Shown: piece by piece, positions 45,758 to 56,473 of the stretch
How positions within the stretch are numbered: the stretch's first letter is position 1
How the letters are laid out: each line of letters starts with the position of its first letter
Origin: Bog-366 sp963722555
Lineage (GTDB): Bacteria; Acidobacteriota; Terriglobia; UBA7540
Assembly: GCA_963722555.1 (NCBI GenBank)
Contig: CAVRNQ010000007.1
Span: 62,001 to 126,000, forward strand
DNA length: 64,000 nucleotides
Direction of reading: 5' to 3'
Position numbers and translations under genes: made by a program
Notes under the pieces: model-generated
The model's database searches: none
What the model was told of the DNA's origin: nothing
Seen by the model: the letters and a program-made list of their open reading frames with translations, nothing else

Positions 45758-48589
45758 CGGTCTTCAGTGAAGATGAAATTTGGATTTGTTGTCGCGAACA
45801 AAGATGTTCAAGCAGGTATGTCCGAAGATGCTCGGAAAGCGTGGCACATCCGTTGCTACAGTCTTGCGGGGAGGGCCACACATCCGGCCGGGAAGGGGAA
45901 CTCATGATGATTCGACGAAGCTTTTTTCTTCTGTTTTGCCTGCTGATGGCGTATGCGTTTGACGTGCCGGCAAGGGCAGCCAACGGAGCCAGTGAAAGCT
46001 CCAAGCTCGTGCTCAAAGAGGGCTGGAGCATTCAATCCTCCGCCCAGGTGGAGGTGAAGGGCGAAAGCCTCTCAACGCCTCAATTCACCCCGAAGGGTTG
46101 GTACCACGCTTCGGTTCCGACCACGGTTCTCAACGCCCTCATCGAGAACAAAGTCTATCCGGACCCCTTTTACGGAATGAACCTTCGGTCGATTCCCGGG
46201 ACGACCTATCCGATCGGGGACAACTTCTCGAACCTCCCCATGCCTCCGGAAAGCCCCTTCCGTGTACCGTGGTGGTATCGGAAGGAATTTCATCTGCCCC
46301 CTGCCTACCGGGAGAAAGTAGTCTGGCTGCATCTGGACGGCATCAACTTCCGCGCCAACATCTGGCTGAACGGGAAGCTGATTGGTGACGCCAAGAATGT
46401 GGTCGGCACTTATCGCTTTTTTGAATTCAATGTCAGCGGCGTCGTGAAATCCGATGCTTCGAATGTGCTGGCGGTGGAAGTGTTTCCTCCTCAACCCGAC
46501 GATCTTGGCACCACTGGGATAGACGTTAGTCCCTCGCCCGCCGACAAGGACATGGGGCTTTGGCAGGATGTCTACCTGACGGCGACTGGAGCTGTGGCGC
46601 TGCGTTATCCCCAGGTCATCTCGCACCTTGAACTGCCTTCGCTCGAGAAAGCCCATTTAACGGTCACGGCGCTGCTTCACAACACAACTCAGGCTGAAGT
46701 GAAGGGAATTCTGAAGGGTGCGATCGAAAAGATTTCATTCCAGCAGGAGGTCTCGCTGCAACCCCAGGAGATAAAGCTCGTCACTTTCACGCCCGACACG
46801 TTCCCTCAGCTCAACATTCCGCATCCACGCGTATGGTGGCCGTGGCAACTTGGCAAAGCCGAACTCTACCATTTGCAAATCGTGTACGAGTCGCAGGGGA
46901 GCGTGTCCGACTCGCAACAAGTGGACTTCGGGATTCGCGAAGTCACTTCGGAGCTCACCGGCCAGGGTTATCGGGTTTTCATGGTCAACGGCAAGCGCCT
47001 GCTGGTACGCGGTGCGCTATGGTGGTCCGACATGTTCCTGCGCTCCTTGCCGGAAAGGCAGGAGGCCGAACTCCGCTATTGCCGCGACCTGCACTTGAAC
47101 GTGCTGCGCATGGACGGAAAATTCGAGAACGATCACTTTTTTGACCTTGCCGACCGCTTAGGCTTGCTCCTTATGCCGGGCTGGAGCTGCTGCGATCACT
47201 GGGAAAAATGGGAGAAGTGGAAAGATGAAGACTACACGATCTCGGTGGAATCCACACGGGACCGCATCCGCTGGTTTCGTAATCATCCCAGTATCCTGGC
47301 CTGGCTGAATGGTGACGATAATCCGCCTCCCGAGAAAGTCGCGCAACTGTACGTCAAGGTCCTGAAGGAAGAGAACTGGCCGAATCCCTATGAGGCGTCG
47401 GCCACGGGAAAGTCGGCAGCCGTCACCGGTCCCACAGGCTTTAAGATGTCGGGCCCCTACCAATGGGTTCCGCCCGCGTACTGGCTGACTGATACGAAGT
47501 ACGGGGGCGCGTTTGGGTTCATCCCCGAAACCAGTCCTGGCCCGTCGATTCCACCCATGGCGAGCCTGCGTAAGTTCATCCCTCCAGAGCATCTCTGGCC
47601 TATTGATGAGTGCTGGAACTATCACGCGGGAGGCGGCGTGTTCAAGGACATCAAAGTGTATACGCAGGCCCTGAACACCCGCTACGGCGAGGCCAAAAGT
47701 GTTGAAGACTTCGTCATGAAGGCGCAGGCCATGGACTACGATGGCCATCGCGCCATGTACGAGGCCTACGGCCGCAACAAATACACCGCCACAGGGGTCC
47801 TCAAGGAGATGGTGAACAACGCCTGGCCGTCCTTTATCTGGGTCCTCTACGATTACTATCTGCGGCCAGCGGGGGGCTACTTCGGTTCCAAGAAAGGCCT
47901 GGAACCCATCCACATCCAGTATTCTTACGACGATCGCTCCATCGCGGTGGTGAATTCGCAATATCACGAATTCAAAAACCTCAAAGCCGCGGCCCGAGTC
48001 TACAACTTCGATCTCACAGAGAAGTTTTCAAAAGAGTCAACGCTCGACGTCCCCGCGGACGGGGTGGTTCGCGCTCTTGAAATACCCGAAATCCCCGGCC
48101 TGACCACCACCTACTTTGTGAGCCTGGCGCTCGAGGACACTGCGGGAAAGAGATTGAGCACGAACTTCTACTGGCTTTCGACCAAGCCAGACGTACTCGA
48201 TTGGGATAAGACGGAGTGGTTTTACACACCGACAAAATCCTTTGCGGATTTGACGGCGCTGCAGGGCTTGCCGTCGGTGGATCTCAAGCTCGCGGCTACC
48301 TCAGAAACGGGAAGCGCGGAGGAGATCACGCGCGTCACGGTCGAGAATCCTTCTTCAAACCTTGCCTTCCTGGTTCACCTGCAGGTCAACAAAGGCAAAA
48401 ACGGAGAGGAAGTTTTGCCCATCCTCTGGGAGGACAATTACTTTTCGTTGCTGCCTGGAGAGAAGCGTGAGATAACGGCGACTTACGAGGCAAAAGAACT
48501 AGCAGGTGCCACACCGGTCGTTCAAGTGGATGGCTGGAATGTCAAGGCGAAGTCGATGTAGTTTCGCCGCAGGAGAAATCAAAGGAAAG
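45758..48589 (+). repeat. Direct repeat copy A (GH2 gene duplication)
   Basis: Matches 51198-54042 almost base for base outside several clustered divergent blocks. It begins at CGGTCTTCAGTGAA and ends at AAAGGAAAG. The repeat covers about 145 bases of upstream sequence, the full GH2 gene and 28 bases downstream. Different sequences flank the two copies. Confidence 0.95.
45904..48561 (+). CDS. GH2 exo-beta-D-glucosaminidase-like enzyme, copy A
   Basis: 885 residues from ATG 45904 (MMIRRSFFLLFCLL, a signal peptide, cleavage near ARA-AN). Domains: sugar-binding jelly roll (about 30-210), Ig-like sandwich (about 215-340), catalytic barrel (about 345-650) and C-terminal Ig-like sandwich. Catalytic residues by position in the CsxA-type group: Asp471/Asp472 (WLNGDDN) and Glu542 (IPETSPG). 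Exo-glucosaminidases release glucosamine from chitosan-like chains; related GH2 members act on mannosides. Sequence corresponding to the WMDVDPCP motif of copy B reads GIDVSPSP here. The protein is probably periplasmic or extracellular. Confidence 0.85.
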   Translation: MMIRRSFFLLFCLLMAYAFDVPARAANGASESSKLVLKEGWSIQSSAQVEVKGESLSTPQFTPKGWYHASVPTTVLNALIENKVYPDPFYGMNLRSIPGTTYPIGDNFSNLPMPPESPFRVPWWYRKEFHLPPAYREKVVWLHLDGINFRANIWLNGKLIGDAKNVVGTYRFFEFNVSGVVKSDASNVLAVEVFPPQPDDLGTTGIDVSPSPADKDMGLWQDVYLTATGAVALRYPQVISHLELPSLEKAHLTVTALLHNTTQAEVKGILKGAIEKISFQQEVSLQPQEIKLVTFTPDTFPQLNIPHPRVWWPWQLGKAELYHLQIVYESQGSVSDSQQVDFGIREVTSELTGQGYRVFMVNGKRLLVRGALWWSDMFLRSLPERQEAELRYCRDLHLNVLRMDGKFENDHFFDLADRLGLLLMPGWSCCDHWEKWEKWKDEDYTISVESTRDRIRWFRNHPSILAWLNGDDNPPPEKVAQLYVKVLKEENWPNPYEASATGKSAAVTGPTGFKMSGPYQWVPPAYWLTDTKYGGAFGFIPETSPGPSIPPMASLRKFIPPEHLWPIDECWNYHAGGGVFKDIKVYTQALNTRYGEAKSVEDFVMKAQAMDYDGHRAMYEAYGRNKYTATGVLKEMVNNAWPSFIWVLYDYYLRPAGGYFGSKKGLEPIHIQYSYDDRSIAVVNSQYHEFKNLKAAARVYNFDLTEKFSKESTLDVPADGVVRALEIPEIPGLTTTYFVSLALEDTAGKRLSTNFYWLSTKPDVLDWDKTEWFYTPTKSFADLTALQGLPSVDLKLAATSETGSAEEITRVTVENPSSNLAFLVHLQVNKGKNGEEVLPILWEDNYFSLLPGEKREITATYEAKELAGATPVVQVDGWNVKAKSM

Positions 48590-49160
48590 GGAGCGGTTTG
48601 CGATAATCCGCCGGTTCGCCAGGACCACCTCGATGCCGCGGTCTGGAAGGAGTTCCTGTGTCTGTTGGAAGATCCCAGCATGATTCAGGAGGAACTGAAC
48701 CGCCGGCGGGAAGCAGCCAGCCATGCTGATCCGCGGAAGCAGCGAGAGGAGATATTGCGCCGGGATCACGCTAGCCTGGAGAAGAGCATGGACCGCTTGG
48801 TGAACGCCTATCAGGAAGAGTTGGTAAGCCTGGACCAACTTCGCAGCCGGATGCCGGAACTGCGCAAGAAGCAGTCGCTGGAAGCGGCCGCCGCGGACGA
48901 TACCCAGTGCCTGCGGCTGGTCGAAACGCTTACCGATTTCTGTTCCCTGGTGCGGTTGAGGGGGGAATACGCTGGATGTGGCCAAGGGCCAGAAAATCCT
49001 GCGGCACCTGGTGAAAGAGGTCGTGGTGGACTGGGACACCCTTACGATCCGTCATTCCATCCGGATACCGAATGCCGGGCCCGATTCGAGCGGAACAATC
49101 CGCCGCCTCACGCACGGCAGCCGCCGCTCCAACCCGGCTCGGGTTATCGGGCTGCGTTGA
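48590..49160 (+). pseudogene. Large serine recombinase, C-terminal remnant
   Basis: Starts abruptly after the GH2 repeat with CDNPPVRQDHLDAAVWKEF, the end of a recombinase zinc-ribbon. A coiled-coil of about 100 residues follows (RREAASHADPRKQREEIL to ELRKKQSLEA). The frame shifts near 48960 and ends with KGQKILRHLVKEVVVDWDTLTIRHSI. These are the C-terminal parts of transposon-type large serine recombinases. The catalytic N-terminal domain is missing. Confidence 0.85.
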
Positions 49161-49747
49161 TGCTCCAATTTTCGTAAGGACGACCAGCAGTGCGAGGAGG
49201 CAAGCCGACCAATAGAGCCACTTCACGCCCCATTTCAGATGAAGGCTTCACAAGATCGTTGAGACTGGAATTAGGACCTTTTACTAATGGATTTTGCAAA
49301 AGGCGAAGGCAAACGTTGAGCATGCGGGAGCGAATGAGAGAAGACAGGGGCGAGCTCACTCGGAGGAGGCGACGATTCATTGGTACCGTCGGTGTGAAGA
49401 ACTATGGGAGGAACTTCAGCGAGGATCCGTGGCACCTGAATTATGCACGTGTTCGTGAGCTGAGTGCGAATTCCTTGAGCAAGTCGACTTCAGAGAGTCA
49501 CCCCAAGGGTTACTCCTAAGAGCCAAGACACTCGCGAGAAGCCCGTCGTGCAACGATCTTGAGGACTTAGTGGGAAGCCCAATAAAAATCAGGCTTCCAG
49601 AGGCCAATGGTCGCCGATGCAGAAACCGCGGAGTCATGCATAAAATCCTATGCACAGCCGGCCCAATGAAATCAGCAACTTACGGGCACAGCTATAGCGG
49701 TCAGGATACAGTGGTAAAACCCCGCACAGAACTCAGATCGGCGAAGT
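49161..49747. other. Intergenic region with no gene seen
   Basis: Only short frames without recognisable products on either strand. It separates the recombinase remnant from the permease gene and presumably contains the permease promoter. Confidence 0.5.
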
Positions 49748-51106
49748 GTGCATAATCCAGGTGTCAAGAGCACCCCGCACGTGCGGCATGTGCTGACACT
49801 GTGGGACTTGATCTTCTATGGCATCGTCCTGATTATGCCAATAGCTCCGGTGCCCCTCTACGGCGTCGCCGAAAGACTTTCGAATGGCCACTTTGTAACC
49901 ACAATCCTCATTTCCATGCTGGCCATGATGATCACCGCCTTCAGCTACGGGCGTATGGCGACGCTGTTTCCGGCGGCGGGATCAGCGTATACATACGTGG
50001 GGAGGGGAGTGAATCCTTATCTCGGGTTCCTGACCGGATGGGCGATGGTCCTCGACTACCTGCTACTCCCGCTAATCCAAACCGTGTGGGTTGCTACGGC
50101 AATTCACGCACGCTATCTGCCGCGGCTACCCTACTGGCTGATAGCGGTACTTGTGGCCGGATCAATGACGTTCATGAATCTGCGCGGCGTCAAGACTTCA
50201 GCTCGGGCAAATCGAGCGATGCTAGCGCTGATGCTTATTGTGATTGGGGCATTTGTCGTCCTTGCCATACGGTACCTACTCCACTTTGAAGGTTGGAGTG
50301 GGCTATTTGCCATCCAGCCCTTTTACGACGCGAAGACTTTTGATTTCCATACCATCCGCACCGCCACGTCGTTCGCTGCTTTGACTTACATCGGCTTTGA
50401 CGGCGTAACCACCCTTGCCGAGGACGTGGAGAATCCTAGACGCAACATCCTGCTGGCCACCGTCGCTGTGTGCCTCTTCACTGGACTGTTCGGCGGTCTG
50501 CAGGCTTACCTCGGGCAGCGTGTCTGGCCGAACTGGCGTACGTTTCCGAACCTCGAGACGGCGTTCATGGACATCTGCCAGCGCGTTGGCGGTGTGGTTC
50601 TCTTCCAGGCGATGGGTGCTTTGCTAATTTTCTCAGCGCTCGGCAGTGCTCTGAACTGTCAACTGAGCGCTGCGAAATTACTTTTCGCTATGGGGCGCGA
50701 TAACGTGCTGCCTCGCAGGATCTTTTCCCACCTCGATAGGCGTGACACGCCGACGGCTAACATCTGCATTATTGGCTTGGTCGCATTCATCGGTGCGTTA
50801 GTTCTTGACTATGAGAAATCCGGCGAGCTGATCAATTTCGGAGCATTCCTCTCCTTCATGGGAGTTAACTTTGCCGTCTTCTGGCAGTTTATGGTGGTGG
50901 GCCAGCGGGACCGGAAGCGGATCATTGTTGTGGATGCAATCCTACCGGTCATCGGGTTCCTCTTCTGTGCCTGGATTTGGTGGGGCTTGCGGATCCCCGC
51001 GAAAGTTCTGGGAGCCGTGTGGTTCGCCGGAGTGTTCATCTATCTCGCCATCCGCACGCATGGTTTCCGTAAGCCGCCACCCATGATCGATTTTGGGGAG
51101 CTTTAG
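49748..51106 (+). CDS. APC-family amino-acid/polyamine permease
   Basis: 452 residues with about twelve hydrophobic segments. The N-terminal LTLWDLIFYGIVLIMPIAP and YGRMATLFPAAGSAYTYVG segments, and the internal AALTYIGFDGVTTLAEDVENPRR loop, are classic for the amino acid-polyamine-organocation superfamily. GTG 49748 has a weak ribosome site. It lies between the two GH2 copies, unrelated in sequence to the repeat. Substrate unknown; an amino sugar or amino acid is possible. Confidence 0.9.
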   Translation: MHNPGVKSTPHVRHVLTLWDLIFYGIVLIMPIAPVPLYGVAERLSNGHFVTTILISMLAMMITAFSYGRMATLFPAAGSAYTYVGRGVNPYLGFLTGWAMVLDYLLLPLIQTVWVATAIHARYLPRLPYWLIAVLVAGSMTFMNLRGVKTSARANRAMLALMLIVIGAFVVLAIRYLLHFEGWSGLFAIQPFYDAKTFDFHTIRTATSFAALTYIGFDGVTTLAEDVENPRRNILLATVAVCLFTGLFGGLQAYLGQRVWPNWRTFPNLETAFMDICQRVGGVVLFQAMGALLIFSALGSALNCQLSAAKLLFAMGRDNVLPRRIFSHLDRRDTPTANICIIGLVAFIGALVLDYEKSGELINFGAFLSFMGVNFAVFWQFMVVGQRDRKRIIVVDAILPVIGFLFCAWIWWGLRIPAKVLGAVWFAGVFIYLAIRTHGFRKPPPMIDFGEL

Positions 51107-51197
51107 AAAGACCACCCGCTGCAACTATGAAGTCGAGCAGATTGGTCCAGACCTCTTGCAGCCGCACACTTGGTTCCAATGAGTCGTGCAGATTATC

Positions 51198-54042
51198 CGG
51201 TCTTCAGTGAACATGAAATTTGGATTTGTTGTCGCGAACAAAGATGTTCAAGCAGTCCGAAGATGCTGGGAAAGCGTGGCACATTCGTTGCTACAGTCTT
51301 GCGGGGAGGGCCACACATCCGGCCGGGAAGGGGAACTCATGATGATTCGACGAAGCTTTTTTCTTCTGTTTTGCCTGCTGATGGCGTATGCGTTTGACGT
51401 GCCGGCAAGGGCAGCCAACGGAGCCAGTGAAAGCTCCAAGCTCGTGCTCAAAGAGGGCTGGAGCATTCAATCCTCCGCCCAGGTGGAGGTGAAGGGCGAA
51501 AGCCTCTCAACGCCTCAATTCACCCCGAAGGGTTGGTACCACGCTTCGGTTCCGACCACGGTTCTCAACGCCCTTATCGAGAACAAAGTCTATCCGGACC
51601 CCTTTTACGGAATGAACCTTCGGTCGATTCCCGGGACGACCTATCCGATCGGGGACAACTTCTCGAACCTCCCCATGCCTCCGGAAAGCCCCTTCCGCGT
51701 ACCGTGGTGGTATCGGAAGGAATTTCATCTGCCCCCTGCCTACCGGGAGAAAGTAGTCTGGCTGCATCTGGACGGCATCAACTTCCGCGCCAACATCTGG
51801 CTGAACGGGAAGCTGATTGGTGACGCCAAGAATGTGGTCGGCACTTATCGTTTTTTTGAATTCAATGTCAGCGGCGTCGTGAAATCCGATGCTTCGAATG
51901 TGCTGGCGGTGGAAGTGTTTCCTCCTCAACCCGACGATCTTGCCACCAATTGGATGGACGTTGATCCCTGCCCCGCCGACAAGGACATGGGGCTTTGGCA
52001 GGATGTCTACCTGACGGCGACTGGAGCTGTGGCGCTGCGTTATCCCCAGGTCATCTCGCACCTTGAACTGCCTTCGCTCGAGAAAGCCCATTTAACGGTC
52101 ACGGCGCTGCTTCACAACACAACTCAGGCTGAAGTGAAGGGAATTCTGAAGGGTGCGATCGAAAAGATTTCATTCCAGCAGGAGGTCTCGCTGCAACCCC
52201 AGGAGATAAAGCTCGTCACTTTCACGCCCGACACGTTCCCTCAGCTCAACATTCCGCATCCACGCGTATGGTGGCCGTGGCAACTTGGCAAAGCCGAACT
52301 CTACCATTTGCAAATCGTGTACGAGTCGCAGGGGAGCGTGTCCGACTCGCAACAAGTGGACTTCGGGATTCGCGAAGTCACTTCGGAGCTTACCGGGGCG
52401 CGCTGGCCTTCGTACCAGAGTTATCGGGTCTTCATGGTCAACGGCAAGCGCCTGCTGGTGCGCGGTGCCTTCTGGTGGGGCGACATGTTCTTGCGCTCCT
52501 CGCCGGAAAGGGTGGAGGCCGAACTCCGCTATTGCCGCGACCTGCACATGAACGTGCTGCGCGTGGACGGAAAATTCGCGACCGATCACTGGCTTGACCT
52601 TGCCGACAGCTTAGGCCTGCTCCTTATGCCGGGCTGGAACTGCTGCGACCACTGGGAACACTGGGAGAAGTGGAAAGATGAAGACTACACGATCTCGGTG
52701 GAATCCACGCGGGACCGCATCCGCTGGTTTCGTAATCATCCCAGTATCCTGACCTGGCTGAATGGTGACGATAATCCGCCTCCCGAGAAAGTCGCGCAAC
52801 TGTACGTCAAGGTCCTGAAGGAAGAGAACTGGCCGAATCCCTATCAGGCGTCGGCCGCGGCAATGCCGGCAGCCGTCACCGGTCCCACAGGCGTGAAGAT
52901 GACGGGCCCTTACAAATGGGTTCCGCCCGCGTACTGGCTGACTGATACGAAGTACGGCGGCGCGTTCGGGTTTAGCACTGAAAGCAGTATTGGCACGTCG
53001 ATTCCGCCCATGGCGAGCCTGCGTAAGTTCATCCCTCCAGAGCATCTCTGGCCTATTGATGAGTACTGGAACTATCACGCGGGAGGCGGCCATTTCCCGG
53101 ACCTCAAGGTGTATACGCAGGCCCTGAACGCCCGCTACGGCGAGGCCAAAAGTGTTGAAGACTTCGTCATGAAGGCGCAGGCCATGGACTACGAAGGCCA
53201 GCGCGCCGTGTTCGAGGCCTACGGCCGCAACAAATACACCGCCACAGGGATCATCCGGGAGATGGTGCACAACGCCTGGCCGTCCTTTTGGTGGGTCCTC
53301 TACGATTACTATCTGCGGCCGGCGGGGGGCTACTTCGGTTCCAAGAAAGGCCTGGAACCCATCCACATCCAGTATTCTTACGACGATCGCTCCATCGCGG
53401 TGGTGAATTCGCTTTATCACGAATTCAAAGACCTGAAAGCCACGGCCCGAGTCTACAACTTCGATCTCACAGAGAAGTTTTCAAAAGAGTCAACACTCGA
53501 CGTCCCCGCGGACGGGGTGGTTCGCGCTCTTGAAATTCCCGAAATCCCTGGCCTGACCACCACCTACTTTGTGAGCCTGGCGCTCGAGGACGCCGCGGGA
53601 AAGAGATTGAGCACGAACTTCTACTGGCTTTCGACCAAGCCAGACGTGCTCGATTGGGATAAGACGGAGTGGACTTACACACCGACAAAATCCTTTGCGG
53701 ATATGACGGCGCTGCAGGGCTTGGCATCGGTGGATCTCAAACTCGCGGCTACCTCAGAAACGACAAGCGCGGAGGAGATCACGCGCGTCACGGTCGAGAA
53801 TCCTTCTTCAAACCTTGCCTTCCTGGTTCACCTACAAGTCAACAAAGGGAAGGACGGAGAGGAAGTTTTGCCCATCCTCTGGGAGGACAATTACTTTTCG
53901 TTGCTGCCTGGAGAGAAGCGTGAGGTAACGGCGACTTACAAGGCAAAAGAACTAGCAGGCGCCACACCGGTCGTTCAAGTGGATGGCTGGAATGTCAAGG
54001 CGAGGTCGATGTAGTTTCGCCGCAGGAGAAATCAAAGGAAAG
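51198..54042 (+). repeat. Direct repeat copy B (GH2 gene duplication)
   Basis: Second copy of the unit at 45758-48589. Upstream differences include a five-base deletion that brings the frame MKFGFVVANKDVQA in phase with the GH2 gene. Confidence 0.95.
51339..54014 (+). CDS. GH2 exo-beta-D-glucosaminidase-like enzyme, copy B
   Basis: 891 residues from ATG 51339, the same start context as copy A; a longer in-frame start at 51186 is possible but lacks a signal peptide. It is nearly identical to copy A in the N-terminal and C-terminal thirds. It differs in blocks around WMDVDPCP, in a six-residue insertion ARWPSY, and in the barrel. Candidate catalytic residues are Asp477/Asp478 (WLNGDD) and Glu548 (STESS). 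Differences cluster around the catalytic barrel, so the two copies may differ in substrate preference. Confidence 0.85.
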   Translation: MMIRRSFFLLFCLLMAYAFDVPARAANGASESSKLVLKEGWSIQSSAQVEVKGESLSTPQFTPKGWYHASVPTTVLNALIENKVYPDPFYGMNLRSIPGTTYPIGDNFSNLPMPPESPFRVPWWYRKEFHLPPAYREKVVWLHLDGINFRANIWLNGKLIGDAKNVVGTYRFFEFNVSGVVKSDASNVLAVEVFPPQPDDLATNWMDVDPCPADKDMGLWQDVYLTATGAVALRYPQVISHLELPSLEKAHLTVTALLHNTTQAEVKGILKGAIEKISFQQEVSLQPQEIKLVTFTPDTFPQLNIPHPRVWWPWQLGKAELYHLQIVYESQGSVSDSQQVDFGIREVTSELTGARWPSYQSYRVFMVNGKRLLVRGAFWWGDMFLRSSPERVEAELRYCRDLHMNVLRVDGKFATDHWLDLADSLGLLLMPGWNCCDHWEHWEKWKDEDYTISVESTRDRIRWFRNHPSILTWLNGDDNPPPEKVAQLYVKVLKEENWPNPYQASAAAMPAAVTGPTGVKMTGPYKWVPPAYWLTDTKYGGAFGFSTESSIGTSIPPMASLRKFIPPEHLWPIDEYWNYHAGGGHFPDLKVYTQALNARYGEAKSVEDFVMKAQAMDYEGQRAVFEAYGRNKYTATGIIREMVHNAWPSFWWVLYDYYLRPAGGYFGSKKGLEPIHIQYSYDDRSIAVVNSLYHEFKDLKATARVYNFDLTEKFSKESTLDVPADGVVRALEIPEIPGLTTTYFVSLALEDAAGKRLSTNFYWLSTKPDVLDWDKTEWTYTPTKSFADMTALQGLASVDLKLAATSETTSAEEITRVTVENPSSNLAFLVHLQVNKGKDGEEVLPILWEDNYFSLLPGEKREVTATYKAKELAGATPVVQVDGWNVKARSM

Positions 54043-54234
54043 TGCCCACGCCAAGCATGCCGTGTCCCAAGCCGGAATGCACAATGGACTCTAGTTCGAG
54101 ATCTGGGCTTGTCGGGATTCGGCCAGAACATCTCCAGTTCCGTAAAGGGTGCCGTCGTGGATCCCAACTTCGGGGTGTTCTCCTCTGCACGCGATCCGCG
54201 CGTCATTCAGTTTTCGCTGAAGTTGTCCTTCTGA
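54043..54234 (+). pseudogene. TonB receptor C-terminal fragment
   Basis: Reads GFGQNISSSVKGAVVD, PNFGVFSSARDPRVIQFSLK, LSF, stop, the tail of an Oar-like receptor (compare RIMQLALKLIF of the intact gene). It starts exactly where repeat copy B ends. A different receptor from the fragment at 41746. Confidence 0.75.
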
Positions 54235-54238
54235 GAGG

Positions 54239-56460
54239 ATGGACAGAATGAACTGCGTATCCGAAACCGCTGCGCAACGGAAGACGGTTTTCGCCTGGAT
54301 TCTAGCCAGTCTCGCCGTGATCTTTCCGTCCGCACTCCAGGCGCAGAGAATCACCCTGCCGCTGGACGGCACCTGGTCGATCGCGGACGGAGTCGAGCCA
54401 AATGCATTGCCCACTTCGTTCAAGCATACTGTTGCCGTACCAGGACTGGTGCACTCGGCGAAACCGCCGTTTCCCGGCGTGGATCAGTATGAAACACACG
54501 AGTTCATCGGGACGATGAAGCGCGACGGTGTGTTGCCGGCCACGGAAGAGCTCGACGAGCTCGGCCGTACGACGCAGAAGAGAAACTACTTCTGGTATCG
54601 GCGTACGTTCCGGGCGCCTGCACAGAAACAGCGGGCGGTGCTGGTGGTGAACAAGGCCCAGTTTGGCACGGCCGTGTGGCTCAACGGGAAGAAGGCTGGC
54701 GAGCACCTGGGTTGTTTCACGTCCGGCCGCTTCGATTTGACCGAGGCCCTGCACTGGAGCGGCGAGAACGAACTCCTGATCCGGATCGGGGCTCACCTCG
54801 GGGCGCTTCCGGAATCGGCTTTCTTCGGGAACGACGGTGAAAAGGAGTTCTGGACACCGGGAATCTACGACAGTGTTTCGCTTCTGCTCTCCGGCAATCC
54901 GGCTATCGAGAGCGTCCAGGTGGCGCCGCGCATCCAGTCCTCGGAGATCCTCGTCGAGACCGAGCTAATCAATGATGGGCCGGCGCATTCCGTCACTCTG
55001 ACCCAGCAAGTGGGAACTTGGAAAGACAGGCAGCCGGCAGGAAGGAGCGTAAGCGACACGGTATTGCTCGCCGCCGGTGAGCGCAAACTCGTGCGGCAAA
55101 CGCTAGCCCTGCCCGGGGCTGTGCTGTGGACCCCGGACAACCCCTTCCTGTACGTCCTGAAGACGACCAGCGGCGGCGACAGTTCGACCACGCGCTTCGG
55201 GATGCGCGAGTTTCACTTCGAAGGGGAGCGGGCCATCCTGAACGGTCAAGTCATATACTTGCGCGGAGCGAGCATTACGCTGCATCGCTTCTTTGCCGAT
55301 CCGAACTCCAGCCAGCTGCCGTGGGATGAGACCTGGGTGCGCAAGTTTCTGGTCGATATCCCCAGGCGCATGGAATGGAATGCGTTCCGCATCTGCATCG
55401 GCCCGGCCCCGCAACGCTGGCTGGATGTGGCCGACGAAGCCGGGCTGCTGCTCCAATATGAATTTCCCATCTGGGACGACCGCGAACCTTTCCGACGCAA
55501 GCTATGGAAGGAAGAGAGGAAATCCTGGCACAATTCAAGGAATTCGTGCGCGACAACTGGAACCACCCCAGCGTCGTCCTTTGGGACGCTTCCAATGAAA
55601 CCCACTGGCCCTTTTTGGGGGACAAAGTGATTCCAGCGGTTCGAGGGTTGGATCTCTCGAACCGCCCCTGGGAGAACAGCTACAACGGGCCTGCGGCCCC
55701 AGGCGATCCCTACGAGGTTCACCCGTACAAGTTCATAGACCACCATTTTGGCAAAGGCCCGCAGTTCTTCCAGATGGCCGACCTTGAGAAGCCAGCCAGC
55801 GGCAAGCCGGAGTGGCCCGGCCATGCGGCGATCATCAACGAGTATGACTGGCTCTGGCTGCACCGGGACGGCACGCCGACGATCCTGACCAAGAAGGTCT
55901 ATGACCACCTCCTCGGTCCCGATGCGAGCGCCGAGCAGCGGTTCGCCGCCAGTGCGTATTTGTTGGCGGGGCTCACCGAATACTGGCGGGCGTTCCGGCA
56001 GCACGCCGGCGTGTTGTACCTGGCGTATCTCGATGGGGAAGGCCCGCACATTTACACTTGCGATAACTTCCGTGATGTGCGCACGCTCGAGTTCCAGCCC
56101 CATTTCGAGGACTACGTTGGGGAGGCCTTCAAGCCGATCGGGGTGTACATTCACTTCTGGCAGCCGAAGCTCGAGGCGGGCACAAAGCGCACTTTCCGCA
56201 TCATGATGGTCAACGACACGCAGAAACGGGTGACCGGGAAGCTGACGTTGACGTTGGAACCAGCGGGCGCGGGCGAGCAGGCCGCTCGCAGCGAGACGGA
56301 GTTCGACATGCCAGCGCTCGGCCAAGCGAATTATGACCTCGATCTGGCGATCCCGGAGGCCCAGGGCGAGTTCTTGCTGAAGGCCGCCGCGGGCTCCGGC
56401 GAGCCAGGGAGCCCGACCGTGAGCCGGCGCAAGGTCACGATTGTCGCGACGTCGCGGTAG
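54239..56460 (+). pseudogene. GH2 glycoside hydrolase (second type), one frameshift
   Basis: ATG 54239. Signal peptide (about 18-35), jelly-roll sugar-binding domain, Ig-like domain, then the barrel. The frame is lost within KLWKEE (about 55505-55515). The rest continues in the next frame with EEILAQFKEFVRDNWNHPSV, acid/base candidate Glu in WDASNETHWP and nucleophile candidate Glu in INEYDWLW. The joined protein of about 740 residues looks like a beta-galactosidase/glucuronidase-type GH2, distinct from copies A and B. It is the first gene of the decayed operon, 13 bases before the creatininase-like gene. Confidence 0.85.
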
Positions 56461-56473
56461 CACACTCACCGCC

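Noticed and set aside
49144..49519. Short frames on both strands after the recombinase remnant
   Set aside because: A hydrophobic stretch on the minus strand looks vaguely like a signal peptide but leads into no recognisable protein.
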